Shown: positions 1-5,945 of the stretch, in pieces
Numbering within the stretch: the first letter of the stretch is position 1
Layout: each line of letters begins with the position of its first letter
From: Rhodobacter sp.
GTDB taxonomy: Bacteria > Pseudomonadota > Alphaproteobacteria > Rhodobacterales > Rhodobacteraceae
Reading direction: 5' to 3'
NCBI GenBank assembly: GCA_003536295.1
Contig: DPZQ01000140.1
Span: 1-6,776, forward strand
DNA: 6,776 nucleotides
The notes under the pieces: model-generated
What the model saw: the letters and a program-made list of their open reading frames with translations, nothing else
Told to the model about the DNA's origin: nothing
The model's database searches: none
Made by a program: the position numbers and the translations under genes

Positions 1-494
1 TCATGCTGGCTAACTAATAATCTATTACTCGGTAACTTTGCCCGTCTGAAAAACCAAGCCCAATTTGGTTTTCTGATAGGCCGTGCGTACTGCTACTGAT
101 ATTTTGGGCTATAGACCGCCTCGAAGTGTGGCATACTCGTGCTGTTTTGAGAAAAACCCACAAATGGGGCATGCCAGCAAGACCTTTCATAAAGGCCAAA
201 CTTTTTGCCTGCTCATATTAACAAATGATCCGAGAGAAAGTGAGTGGCCCCGCTATATAGACCAAAAGCTCCACTTGGGTCGCTAAGATGTGCCGCATAT
301 GAAATCCCGCTTGCCTTGCTAATAGTGCGTTGGTGAATTGCAAAAAGTCCAAAACTCCAGACCTACACGCGATCAATGTCACAGGCCGAGAAAGGAAAAT
401 GCTCAAACGGCGTAAAATCCGGGAAACGCTTGCGCCAAAAACTGCGAGCGATTTGGGCTGACAATGACCACCAATACCACAATAGGGCTTTAGG
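1..494. other. Left-end stretch without a convincing gene
   Basis: No reading frame on either strand here has a good start, a ribosome binding site and a recognisable protein together; frames are short and interrupted, and I see no tRNA, rRNA or known small-RNA signature. Small structures are present: an inverted repeat AAAACCAA/TTGGTTTT at 50-57 and 65-72, a short CCTTT-CAT-AAAGG hairpin at 183-195 followed by a T run at 202-206, and an eight-base palindrome GGCATGCC at 168-175. A 20-codon frame at 399-461 has a purine-rich stretch before its ATG and a very basic start (MLKRRKIRE), but it is too short to call. The region lies beyond the 3' end of kdsB and may hold degraded coding sequence or the 3' flank of a gene outside the window. 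Confidence 0.6.
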
Positions 495-1292
495 TCAATT
501 CACCTCCATTTTTGCCATCATCGCCTCGATGATATGCACATCGTGGGGGTTATTTAACTCCCAAAACAGGCGGCCCTTAGCATCAACCTCGACGCATATA
601 AGATCAAGGTTATTTTCTAAAAATCGTAACTGCTCAAGCCCCTCAAGGGCCTCAAGCTGACCTAGAGGCCAATTGACATAAGCCTGCAAGGCTGCGGTTC
701 GATAAGCATAGACCCCAACATGGTGAAAAACAGGCGTAGGCTCTTGATCGTCATAGATTTTGGTGGTGAAAGGAATAACTTCCTTTGAAAAATACAGCCC
801 CTTCCCCGTGGGTCCAAAGACGGCTGTTGTGCCACCTACGCGCCCCTCTTTGCGGTCTTGCAAGAGGGCGTTTAGCATGCGCCCATCACAGCGCAAAACA
901 GGTGTTGCAATATCAACCTTGGGGTTGGCCTGGAGGCTTGCGATCAGATCCTCAACAAACCAAGCGGGTGTCAGTGGCGCATCGCCTTGCAAATTCACCA
1001 CTATATCATAATATGGTAAAAGTTTAGCCACCTCGGCGCACCGCTCGGTGCCGTTTTGACAGCTGGTCGGAGTCATGATCACCTCAGCACCAAGGCCCGC
1101 CACATGATCGGCGATGCGTGCGTCATCCGTAGCCACAACAACACGATCAACGCCTTTGACATCCATTGCCGCGCGCCAGCTGCGCTGGATGAGGCTTTGC
1201 GCCTGCCCGCCTGCGCCGCACAACGTGACCAAAGGCTTGCCAGGATATCGGGTCGAGGCAAAACGCGCAGGAATTGCGATCAGAACGCTCAT
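495..1292 (-). CDS. kdsB: 3-deoxy-manno-octulosonate cytidylyltransferase (CMP-Kdo synthetase family)
   Basis: Cytoplasmic nucleotidyltransferase of 265 residues, slightly longer than the usual 245-260. The family couples CTP and Kdo to give CMP-Kdo plus pyrophosphate, the donor for LPS inner core or capsule. Visible motifs are the N-terminal nucleotide-binding IPARFASTRYPGKPL (residues 7-21), VVVATDD (51-57), NGTERCAEV (80-88), NLQGDAPL (100-107), LYFSKEVIP (166-174), HHVGVYAYR (190-198) and LEQLRFLE (219-226). The ATG is preceded by GAAGGTG about four bases upstream, inside the end of cysQ, so the two are probably translated from one mRNA. Two motifs depart from the E. coli-type enzyme: QGDEP reads QGDAP, and the C-terminal GVDTPEDL region reads ELNNPHDV (245-252). 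This form seems typical of Rhodobacterales, so it is probably functional, but a related CMP-sugar substrate cannot be excluded. No terminator is clear downstream. Confidence 0.88.
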   Translation of the reverse strand: MSVLIAIPARFASTRYPGKPLVTLCGAGGQAQSLIQRSWRAAMDVKGVDRVVVATDDARIADHVAGLGAEVIMTPTSCQNGTERCAEVAKLLPYYDIVVNLQGDAPLTPAWFVEDLIASLQANPKVDIATPVLRCDGRMLNALLQDRKEGRVGGTTAVFGPTGKGLYFSKEVIPFTTKIYDDQEPTPVFHHVGVYAYRTAALQAYVNWPLGQLEALEGLEQLRFLENNLDLICVEVDAKGRLFWELNNPHDVHIIEAMMAKMEVN

Positions 1293-1293
1293 T

Positions 1294-2088
1294 TTACACC
1301 TTCAGATCAACAGTTGGTGAAAGCGCAATGAAGAAAGGGTTTCTCCAAGCAGGCTTGCCATAGGCAAGGTCTTGGTGGCTATCGAAATCAACCACGCGTC
1401 CCCCTGCGCCACGCAAAATAGCATCGCCTGCGGCTGTATCCCATTCCATCGTGCGACCCAAGCGGGGGTAAAGGTCAACCTCACCCGTCGCGACTAAGCA
1501 AAATTTTAAACTTGAGCCCGCCGATTTCATATTGGCCACCTTGTATTTTTCAATATAAGTATCAGTGGCAACATCACGGTGGGACTTTGACGCCGTGATG
1601 CGTAGGGCCCCATTGTCGGCAACAGCTACCTTTAATACCCGTGTCACCCCTGTACAGTTTTTGTCAAACGGCCCAATTTCTTCAACCGAAGTTCCATCAG
1701 CCAAAGTGTAAAACAGCCTATCCTTTGCAGGCGCGTAGACCACACCGCGGACAGGAACGCCATGTTCCACATAGGCTATATTGACCGTAAAATCGCCGCG
1801 TCTCTGCACGAATTCTTTGGTGCCATCTAAGGGATCAACTATCAAAAAGGTACTGGCGCTTAAGCCGTGGCTGTCCAGTTGCTCTTCAGTGATTAATGGC
1901 ACTGACCCGAAATTGGCACGCAAGCCTGCGCAAATAACGGCATCTGCCGCCTCATCGGCAAAAGTAACGGGGCTTTGATCAGCCTTTGCGCGCGCACCCA
2001 GATTCTCAAGGGCGTAAACTTGCATAATAGCATCGCCCGCCTTTAACGCTAAACTGCGCATCACGGTTGTTAGGATGTTAAAGTCCAT
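1294..2088 (-). CDS. cysQ: 3'(2'),5'-bisphosphate nucleotidase, inositol-monophosphatase superfamily
   Basis: A 264-residue protein of normal length for CysQ. The family hydrolyses 3'-phosphoadenosine 5'-phosphate to AMP and phosphate, removing an inhibitory by-product of sulfate assimilation and sulfotransferases; it is Mg2+-dependent and typically Li+-sensitive. The metal-site signatures are all present: ITEEQ (residues 66-70), DPLDGTKEF (85-93, the superfamily core) and WDTAAGDAIL (216-225). KSAGSSLKFCLVATGEVDLYPR (188-209 region) is the usual segment before the last motif. The ATG is supported by AAAGGGA five bases upstream (complement of 2094-2099). It is the first gene of a minus-strand pair, its TAA lying one base before the kdsB ATG. 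Activity on other small phosphates, including sugar phosphates, occurs in this superfamily, so the exact substrate is inferred. It is divergent from dnaK across 461 bases. Confidence 0.88.
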   Translation of the reverse strand: MDFNILTTVMRSLALKAGDAIMQVYALENLGARAKADQSPVTFADEAADAVICAGLRANFGSVPLITEEQLDSHGLSASTFLIVDPLDGTKEFVQRRGDFTVNIAYVEHGVPVRGVVYAPAKDRLFYTLADGTSVEEIGPFDKNCTGVTRVLKVAVADNGALRITASKSHRDVATDTYIEKYKVANMKSAGSSLKFCLVATGEVDLYPRLGRTMEWDTAAGDAILRGAGGRVVDFDSHQDLAYGKPAWRNPFFIALSPTVDLKV

Positions 2089-2252
2089 TAGATCCCTTTA
2101 TCGAAATTTACCCAGACACTCTTTGCGCCTTTATTCCCGTTAATTAATGAATGAGCAAGGAAGGTGAGATAAATCCCGCTAAAAAAGCGCCCAGCTTTAT
2201 GTTTAAAATTACGCGCCTCCCAATTCAAGCCAATACTATGCAATCTTGGGTG

Positions 2253-2277
2253 GCCCCTACGTGTACATATTAGGGGC
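2253..2277. repeat. Inverted repeat GCCCCTA-N11-TAGGGGC with nested TGTACA
   Basis: A perfect seven-base inverted repeat (2253-2259 and 2271-2277) flanks an 11-base centre that contains the palindrome TGTACA (2262-2267), nearly concentric with the outer arms. Two further G-T pairs could extend it as RNA. There is no T run after it on either strand, so it does not look like a terminator. It lies about 145 bases upstream of the dnaK -35 element and 165 bases upstream of cysQ. A protein-binding operator or a structured RNA are both possible; I recognise no specific regulator. Confidence 0.45.
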
Positions 2278-2421
2278 TGATGGGGAAGTTTTTCATCCAG
2301 AAATAAGCTTCAATGGGCTGGAACGGCGGCGAGTAAGCCCTGGTCTGCTGACTCTGCGTGATTTTCCACATCATTTTCGTGATTTTTGGCTATTTCATGC
2401 TAACTTCTTGCACTTACGGTG

Positions 2422-2450
2422 CTTGCAGCGGCCCACCCCTCAACCTATAT
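2422..2450 (+). promoter_or_regulatory. Predicted RpoH (sigma32-type) heat-shock promoter of dnaK-dnaJ
   Basis: CTTG at 2422-2425 and CCTATAT at 2444-2450, separated by 18 bases, match the alphaproteobacterial heat-shock promoter pattern (CTTG, 17-18 bases, CYTATnT) closely. The same bases also read as a weaker sigma70-type promoter, TTGCAG (2423-2428), 17 bases, TATATA (2446-2451), so basal and heat-induced transcription could share one site. The transcription start would fall near 2457, giving a leader of about 93 bases before the dnaK ATG. A second CTTG at 2407-2410 is too far from the -10 element. The consensus is from knowledge of the family; use in this organism is inferred. Confidence 0.7.
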
Positions 2451-2461
2451 AACCACCAACG

Positions 2462-2480
2462 CCACGACAGACTGTTGTGG
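2462..2480 (+). promoter_or_regulatory. Hairpin near the 5' end of the dnaK leader
   Basis: CCACGACA (2462-2469) pairs with TGTTGTGG (2473-2480) over eight base pairs, one of them G-T, around a three-base loop. It begins about five bases after the predicted transcription start. A second, weaker pairing follows, AGGGG (2492-2496) with CCCCT (2518-2522). Such 5'-terminal stems often protect mRNA from decay. I see no convincing pairing that hides the ribosome binding site, so an RNA thermometer is not supported. Confidence 0.4.
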
Positions 2481-2535
2481 AAAACGAGATCAGGGGAAGA
2501 AGCCTTTAGAGGATCTGCCCCTATAACATTGTCAA

Positions 2536-2542
2536 AAAGAGG
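2536..2542 (+). promoter_or_regulatory. dnaK ribosome binding site
   Basis: AAAGAGG ends seven bases before the ATG at 2550 and fixes the dnaK start. The frame stays open for 64 codons further upstream to an ATG at 2358, but that stretch overlaps the promoter, and Hsp70 proteins begin at the MAKVIGIDLGTT position chosen here. Confidence 0.8.
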
Positions 2543-2549
2543 TATTATC

Positions 2550-4454
2550 ATGGCCAAAGTAATCGGGATCGACCTCGGGACCACGAACTCTTGCGTTGCC
2601 ATTATGGACGGTTCGCAACCCCGGGTACTCGAAAATGCAGAAGGTGCACGCACGACTCCTTCTATAGTTGGGTTCACAGACAATGAACGACTAGTTGGCC
2701 AAGCGGCCAAACGTCAAGCGGTCACAAACCCAACCAACACAGTTTTTGCCGTCAAACGCCTTATAGGGCGCCGGATTGATGATGCACATGTTGCAAAAGA
2801 TAAAAAGAATTTACCATATGCGCTGGTAAACGGTGGCAATGGCGATGCTTGGGTAGAAGCCCGCGGAGAGAAATATTCGCCCAGCCAAATTTCTGCCTTT
2901 ATCTTGCAAAAAATGAAAGAAACAGCTGAAAGCTATCTGGGCGAAGAGGTTACGCAAGCCGTAATCACCGTGCCTGCATATTTCAACGATGCACAGCGCC
3001 AAGCAACCAAAGACGCAGGTCGCATTGCCGGCCTTGAAGTTTTGCGCATCATCAACGAGCCCACGGCCGCGGCTTTGGCTTACGGATTAGATAAAAAAGA
3101 AGCCCGCACCATCGCAGTTTATGACCTCGGCGGAGGCACCTTTGATATCACAATTCTTGAAATTGACGATGGCTTGTTTGAAGTTAAGTCAACCAACGGC
3201 GACACCTTCTTGGGCGGCGAAGATTTCGATATGCGTATCGTCAACTATTTGGCAGATGAATTCAAAAAAGAGCATGGCGTTGACCTAACCCTCGATAAAA
3301 TGGCTCTACAACGACTGAAAGAAGCCGCTGAAAAGGCCAAAATCGAACTTTCTTCGAGCCAGCAAACCGAAATAAACCAACCTTTCATCAGCATGGACAA
3401 GAATTCTGGTACGCCCCTGCACATGGTGATGAAACTAACACGTGCAAAGCTAGAGAGCTTAGTCTCTGACTTGATCAAAAACTCGATCAAACCTTGCCAA
3501 GCGGCGCTCAAAGATGCGGGCTTAACCATGAGTGACATCGACGAAGTGGTGCTTGTTGGCGGCATGACACGTATGCCCCGCGTTGTTGAAGAAGTGACGA
3601 AATTTTTTGGAAAAGAACCACACAAAGGCGTAAACCCAGATGAAGTCGTGGCTTTGGGCGCAGCTATTCAAGCCGGCGTTTTGCAAGGTGACGTAAAAGA
3701 CGTTGTCTTGCTAGATGTGACACCTTTGTCTTTGGGCATCGAAACTTTGGGCGGAGTGTTTACCCGCTTAATTGACCGTAACACCACCATTCCGACCAAG
3801 AAATCACAAGTTTTCTCGACTGCTGAAGATAACCAAAACGCGGTCACCATCCGTGTCTTTCAGGGCGAACGGGAAATGGCAACCGACAATAAAATATTGG
3901 GTCAATTTAATCTGGACGATATTCCACCCTCACCCCGCGGCATGCCACAAATCGAGGTGACCTTTGATATCGACGCCAACGGTATCGTGTCAGTTGGGGC
4001 CAAAGACAAAGGCACGGGGCGAGCGCAAAACATCACCATCCAAGCCTCTGGCGGCCTGTCTGATGACGATATCGAAAAAATGGTGCGCGACGCCGAAGCC
4101 AATGCCGATTCGGACAAAGAACGCCGTGAACTGGTTGAAGCGCGCAATCAAGCGGAAAGCCTGATCCACTCCACGAAGAAATCTATCTCCGAACATGGTG
4201 ACAAGGTTGACCCGTCAACCGTTGAAGCTATTGAGCTTGCGATGGGGGCGCTGGAAGAAGCTTTGGAAAAAGATAATGCCGACAAAATCAAAAGCGGTGT
4301 TCAAAATCTCACTGAAGCTGCGATGCGTTTGGGTGAAGCTATATATAAAGCTAGCCAATCCGAAGCTGGTGGTGATGACGAAGGACCGCGCAGCGTCGAT
4401 GATGATATCGTTGATGCTGATTTCGAAGACTTGGACAACGACAAGCGCAAGTAA
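2550..4454 (+). CDS. dnaK: Chaperone protein DnaK (Hsp70)
   Basis: Cytosolic ATP-dependent chaperone of 634 residues, a typical bacterial DnaK length. It binds exposed hydrophobic segments of unfolded proteins and cycles with DnaJ, which stimulates ATP hydrolysis, and GrpE, which exchanges nucleotide. The nucleotide-binding domain spans about residues 1-383: phosphate-binding IGIDLGTTNSCV (5-16), VPAYFNDAQRQATKDAG (141-157), INEPTAAALAYG (168-179), YDLGGGTFDI (191-200) and VVLVGGMTRMP (333-343). The interdomain linker VVLLDVTPLSLGIE (385-398) leads into the beta-sandwich substrate domain (to about 500), then the helical lid and a disordered acidic tail ending DADFEDLDNDKRK. All signatures are intact. 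It is first in a dnaK-dnaJ unit behind an RpoH-like promoter, and the ATG follows AAAGAGG. grpE is not in the window. Identification is very secure; heat induction is inferred from the promoter. Confidence 0.98.
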   Translation: MAKVIGIDLGTTNSCVAIMDGSQPRVLENAEGARTTPSIVGFTDNERLVGQAAKRQAVTNPTNTVFAVKRLIGRRIDDAHVAKDKKNLPYALVNGGNGDAWVEARGEKYSPSQISAFILQKMKETAESYLGEEVTQAVITVPAYFNDAQRQATKDAGRIAGLEVLRIINEPTAAALAYGLDKKEARTIAVYDLGGGTFDITILEIDDGLFEVKSTNGDTFLGGEDFDMRIVNYLADEFKKEHGVDLTLDKMALQRLKEAAEKAKIELSSSQQTEINQPFISMDKNSGTPLHMVMKLTRAKLESLVSDLIKNSIKPCQAALKDAGLTMSDIDEVVLVGGMTRMPRVVEEVTKFFGKEPHKGVNPDEVVALGAAIQAGVLQGDVKDVVLLDVTPLSLGIETLGGVFTRLIDRNTTIPTKKSQVFSTAEDNQNAVTIRVFQGEREMATDNKILGQFNLDDIPPSPRGMPQIEVTFDIDANGIVSVGAKDKGTGRAQNITIQASGGLSDDDIEKMVRDAEANADSDKERRELVEARNQAESLIHSTKKSISEHGDKVDPSTVEAIELAMGALEEALEKDNADKIKSGVQNLTEAAMRLGEAIYKASQSEAGGDDEGPRSVDDDIVDADFEDLDNDKRK

Positions 4455-4459
4455 TGTCG

Positions 4460-4503
4460 CAAAACAGATGTTTAGCCTAGCTTTAGGCAGCACATCTGTT
4501 TTG
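4460..4503 (+). promoter_or_regulatory. Two-tier hairpin in the dnaK-dnaJ gap
   Basis: A perfect 12-base-pair lower stem, CAAAACAGATGT (4460-4471) with ACATCTGTTTTG (4492-4503), is topped by a second stem GCCTA (4475-4479) with TAGGC (4484-4488) around a GCTT loop, the two joined by a three-base internal loop on each side. It fills most of the 62-base spacer, starting six bases after the dnaK stop and ending two bases before the dnaJ AAGGGG. The short TTTT inside the 3' arm is not a full terminator tract. Likely roles are partial attenuation, mRNA processing or stabilising the dnaK 3' end, any of which would keep DnaJ below DnaK. The structure is seen directly; the role is inferred. Confidence 0.7.
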
Positions 4504-4505
4504 AA

Positions 4506-4511
4506 AAGGGG
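4506..4511 (+). promoter_or_regulatory. dnaJ ribosome binding site
   Basis: AAGGGG lies five bases before the ATG at 4517. It starts immediately after the 3' arm of the intergenic hairpin, so folding of that stem leaves the site exposed but places a strong structure directly against the ribosome landing region. Confidence 0.75.
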
Positions 4512-4516
4512 TTTTC

Positions 4517-5659
4517 ATGGCAAAACGCGATTTCTACGAAGTGTTAGGCTCGCAACGCGGGGCCTCGGCGGATGAGCTTAAAAAGGCCTACCGCACCAAA
4601 GCAAAAGAGCTGCACCCTGATCGCAACTCTGGCAATCCCAATGCCGAAGCGCAATTCAAAGAAGTGAATGAGGCCTATGAGGTCTTAAAAGACGGTGATA
4701 AAAAGGCGGCTTATGACCGCTATGGCCATGCCGCATTCGAAGGCGGTATGGGCGGTGGGCGAGGCGGCCAAGGGGGTCAGGGTGACTTCTCTTCCGCCTT
4801 TTCTGATGTTTTTGAAGATTTATTTGGCGACTTTATGGGCGGCGGGGCGCGCTCGGGCGGGCGTGGACGTGCGCAGCGCGGCTCGGATCTGCGCTATAAC
4901 CTGCGAGTAACGCTTGAAGAAGCCTTCAAAGGCGTGCAGAAAACCATCAATGTGCCGACCTCGGTTGCTTGCGAGGGATGTAAGGGAACGGGGGCAGAAG
5001 GCGGTACTGAACCTGTAACATGCCCTACCTGTGCTGGCATGGGAAAAGTACGCGCTCAACAAGGCTTCTTTACCGTTGAACGCGCCTGCCCAACCTGTTC
5101 GGGCATGGGGCAAATTAATAAAAACCCTTGTCGGCAATGTAGCGGAGCGGGACGCTCGGAAAAAGAGCGCTCACTTTCGGTGAATATTCCCTCAGGCGTT
5201 GAAACAGGTACGCGCATTCGTCTAACCGGCGAAGGCGAAGCAGGCATGCGCGGTGGACCCACGGGCGATCTTTACATATTTATTGAGCTGCGGGAGCATT
5301 CTATTTTTCAGCGCGACGGCACCTCATTATTTTGTCGCATACCAGTGACCATGAGCACTGCCGCCCTAGGGGGAGAGGTTCAAGTTCCTACCATTGATGG
5401 TGGATCGAGCCGCGTAAAGGTGCCTGCAGGGGCACAAACGGGCAAACAGCTGCGGTTGCGCTCAAAGGGTATGCCTGCACTGCGCGGTGGTGGCCTTGGC
5501 GATATGTTGATAGAATTAGCCATTGAAACGCCGGTCAATTTGACTTCGAGGCAAAAAGAGCTGCTGCGTGAATTCGAGAAACTGTCTGAAGATAATAACC
5601 CAGAAGGCCATAGTTTCTTAGCGAAAGTACGCAATTTTTGGGACGCTAAGGCCAAGTAA
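4517..5659 (+). CDS. dnaJ: Chaperone protein DnaJ (Hsp40, type I)
   Basis: Co-chaperone of 380 residues that delivers substrates to DnaK and triggers its ATPase. The J domain (about 4-70) carries the essential HPD at 33-35. It is followed by a Gly/Phe-rich linker (about 75-122, with GGMGGGRGGQGGQG and DLFGDFMGGG) and a zinc-binding region with four complete CxxCxGxG repeats: CEGCKGTG (152-159), CPTCAGMG (169-176), CPTCSGMG (191-198) and CRQCSGAG (205-212). The C-terminal beta domains and dimerisation segment complete the type I architecture. The helix II-III region around the HPD is normal (KELHPDRN). It lies 62 bases after dnaK on the same strand, behind a hairpin and its own AAGGGG site; no separate promoter is evident, so it is probably read from the dnaK promoter at reduced level. 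Its stop codon lies in the loop of a downstream hairpin. Nothing is missing or truncated. Confidence 0.97.
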   Translation: MAKRDFYEVLGSQRGASADELKKAYRTKAKELHPDRNSGNPNAEAQFKEVNEAYEVLKDGDKKAAYDRYGHAAFEGGMGGGRGGQGGQGDFSSAFSDVFEDLFGDFMGGGARSGGRGRAQRGSDLRYNLRVTLEEAFKGVQKTINVPTSVACEGCKGTGAEGGTEPVTCPTCAGMGKVRAQQGFFTVERACPTCSGMGQINKNPCRQCSGAGRSEKERSLSVNIPSGVETGTRIRLTGEGEAGMRGGPTGDLYIFIELREHSIFQRDGTSLFCRIPVTMSTAALGGEVQVPTIDGGSSRVKVPAGAQTGKQLRLRSKGMPALRGGGLGDMLIELAIETPVNLTSRQKELLREFEKLSEDNNPEGHSFLAKVRNFWDAKAK

Positions 5660-5669
5660 TGGCCTTAGC
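5645..5669 (+). terminator. Perfect hairpin enclosing the dnaJ stop codon
   Basis: GCTAAGGCC (5645-5653) and GGCCTTAGC (5661-5669) form a perfect nine-base-pair, GC-containing stem with a seven-base loop, AAGTAAT, that contains the TAA stop of dnaJ. No T run follows directly; the nearest is TTTTT at 5696-5700, about 26 bases on. It is therefore not a standard intrinsic terminator. It may act as a 3' mRNA-stabilising structure, or as part of a weak terminator with the later T run. Confidence 0.45.
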
Positions 5670-5945
5670 TGACCAGTTAATTGGCGCTTTAAGTGTTTTT
5701 ACCAATTTAGAAAATCGTGATACATATCGGAGGCTCTGTTCTTAAAGGTTTTGTATATGGATTGACTTACACCTTAGCACAAACGCTCTTGCAAAATACT
5801 CCTTCGTGAGAATAACGACCCCTTTAAATCCAGCAGTTTCTCTTCAACATCGCCGTCAGTTTTTCAAAAAACCTATGCAAAAACCAGTCTTGCATAATAG
5901 TTTTTATTAAACAATATAAATATAAATTATTGAAAAATAACGATT
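5660..5945. other. AT-rich spacer between convergent dnaJ and secA
   Basis: These 286 bases separate two convergent transcripts. I see no credible small gene and no promoter. The content is the 3' arm of the dnaJ hairpin, a loose palindrome CCAGTTAATTGG (5673-5684), the bidirectional terminator-like structure at 5867-5905, and a very AT-rich tract (5906-5945) just past the secA stop. This is consistent with plain 3' flanks. Confidence 0.6.
5867..5905. terminator. Probable bidirectional terminator between dnaJ and secA
   Basis: AAAAAC (5867-5872) pairs with GTTTTT (5900-5905), and inside it TATGCAA (5874-5880) pairs with TTGCATA (5890-5896) around a nine-base loop, with a small internal loop between the two stems. 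Read on the plus strand the upper stem is followed four bases later by TTTTT; on the minus strand it is followed after GG by TTTTTT. The A-tract/stem/T-tract layout between convergent genes is typical of bidirectional intrinsic terminators. The stem is poor in GC, so efficiency is uncertain. It lies about 40-80 bases past the secA stop and about 210 past dnaJ. Confidence 0.55.

Larger units (their letters stand above)
2089..2549. other. Divergent intergenic region between cysQ and dnaK
   Basis: This 461-base spacer carries the dnaK promoter and leader on its right side and must hold the cysQ promoter on its left. For cysQ only weak sigma70-like candidates are visible on the minus strand, for example TTGAAT with TAAACA 17 bases later (about 2203-2231), so I make no firm call. 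Other structure includes a TTAATTAA palindrome (2140-2147), a short CGCT-A5-AGCG hairpin (2177-2189) and the larger inverted repeat at 2253-2277. No CIRCE element (TTAGCACTC-N9-GAGTGCTAA) is present, which argues against HrcA control of dnaK here. Confidence 0.6.

Noticed and set aside
2177..2189. CGCT-A5-AGCG hairpin as a terminator
   Set aside because: Only four base pairs, and it lies upstream of cysQ and far from any gene end.
2358..2549. A 64-codon N-terminal extension of dnaK from an upstream ATG
   Set aside because: It overlaps the predicted promoter and leader, has no Hsp70-like sequence, and the ATG at 2550 has a good ribosome binding site and gives the standard N-terminus.
3245..3625. 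A 126-codon frame antisense to dnaK
   Set aside because: It is a mirror of conserved dnaK coding sequence, has no recognisable motif and no ribosome binding site; such shadows are expected.
4195..4575. A 126-codon plus-strand frame spanning the dnaK end and dnaJ start
   Set aside because: It is an out-of-frame reading of two secure genes and of the intergenic hairpin.
5770..5782. Possible CIRCE half-site (TTAGCAC) in the dnaJ-secA spacer
   Set aside because: No matching GTGCTAA arm lies at the right distance, and the site is downstream of the heat-shock genes.
5762..5800. TTGACT as a promoter -35 element in the spacer
   Set aside because: No reasonable -10 hexamer occurs 16-18 bases later and there is no plus-strand gene ahead of it.
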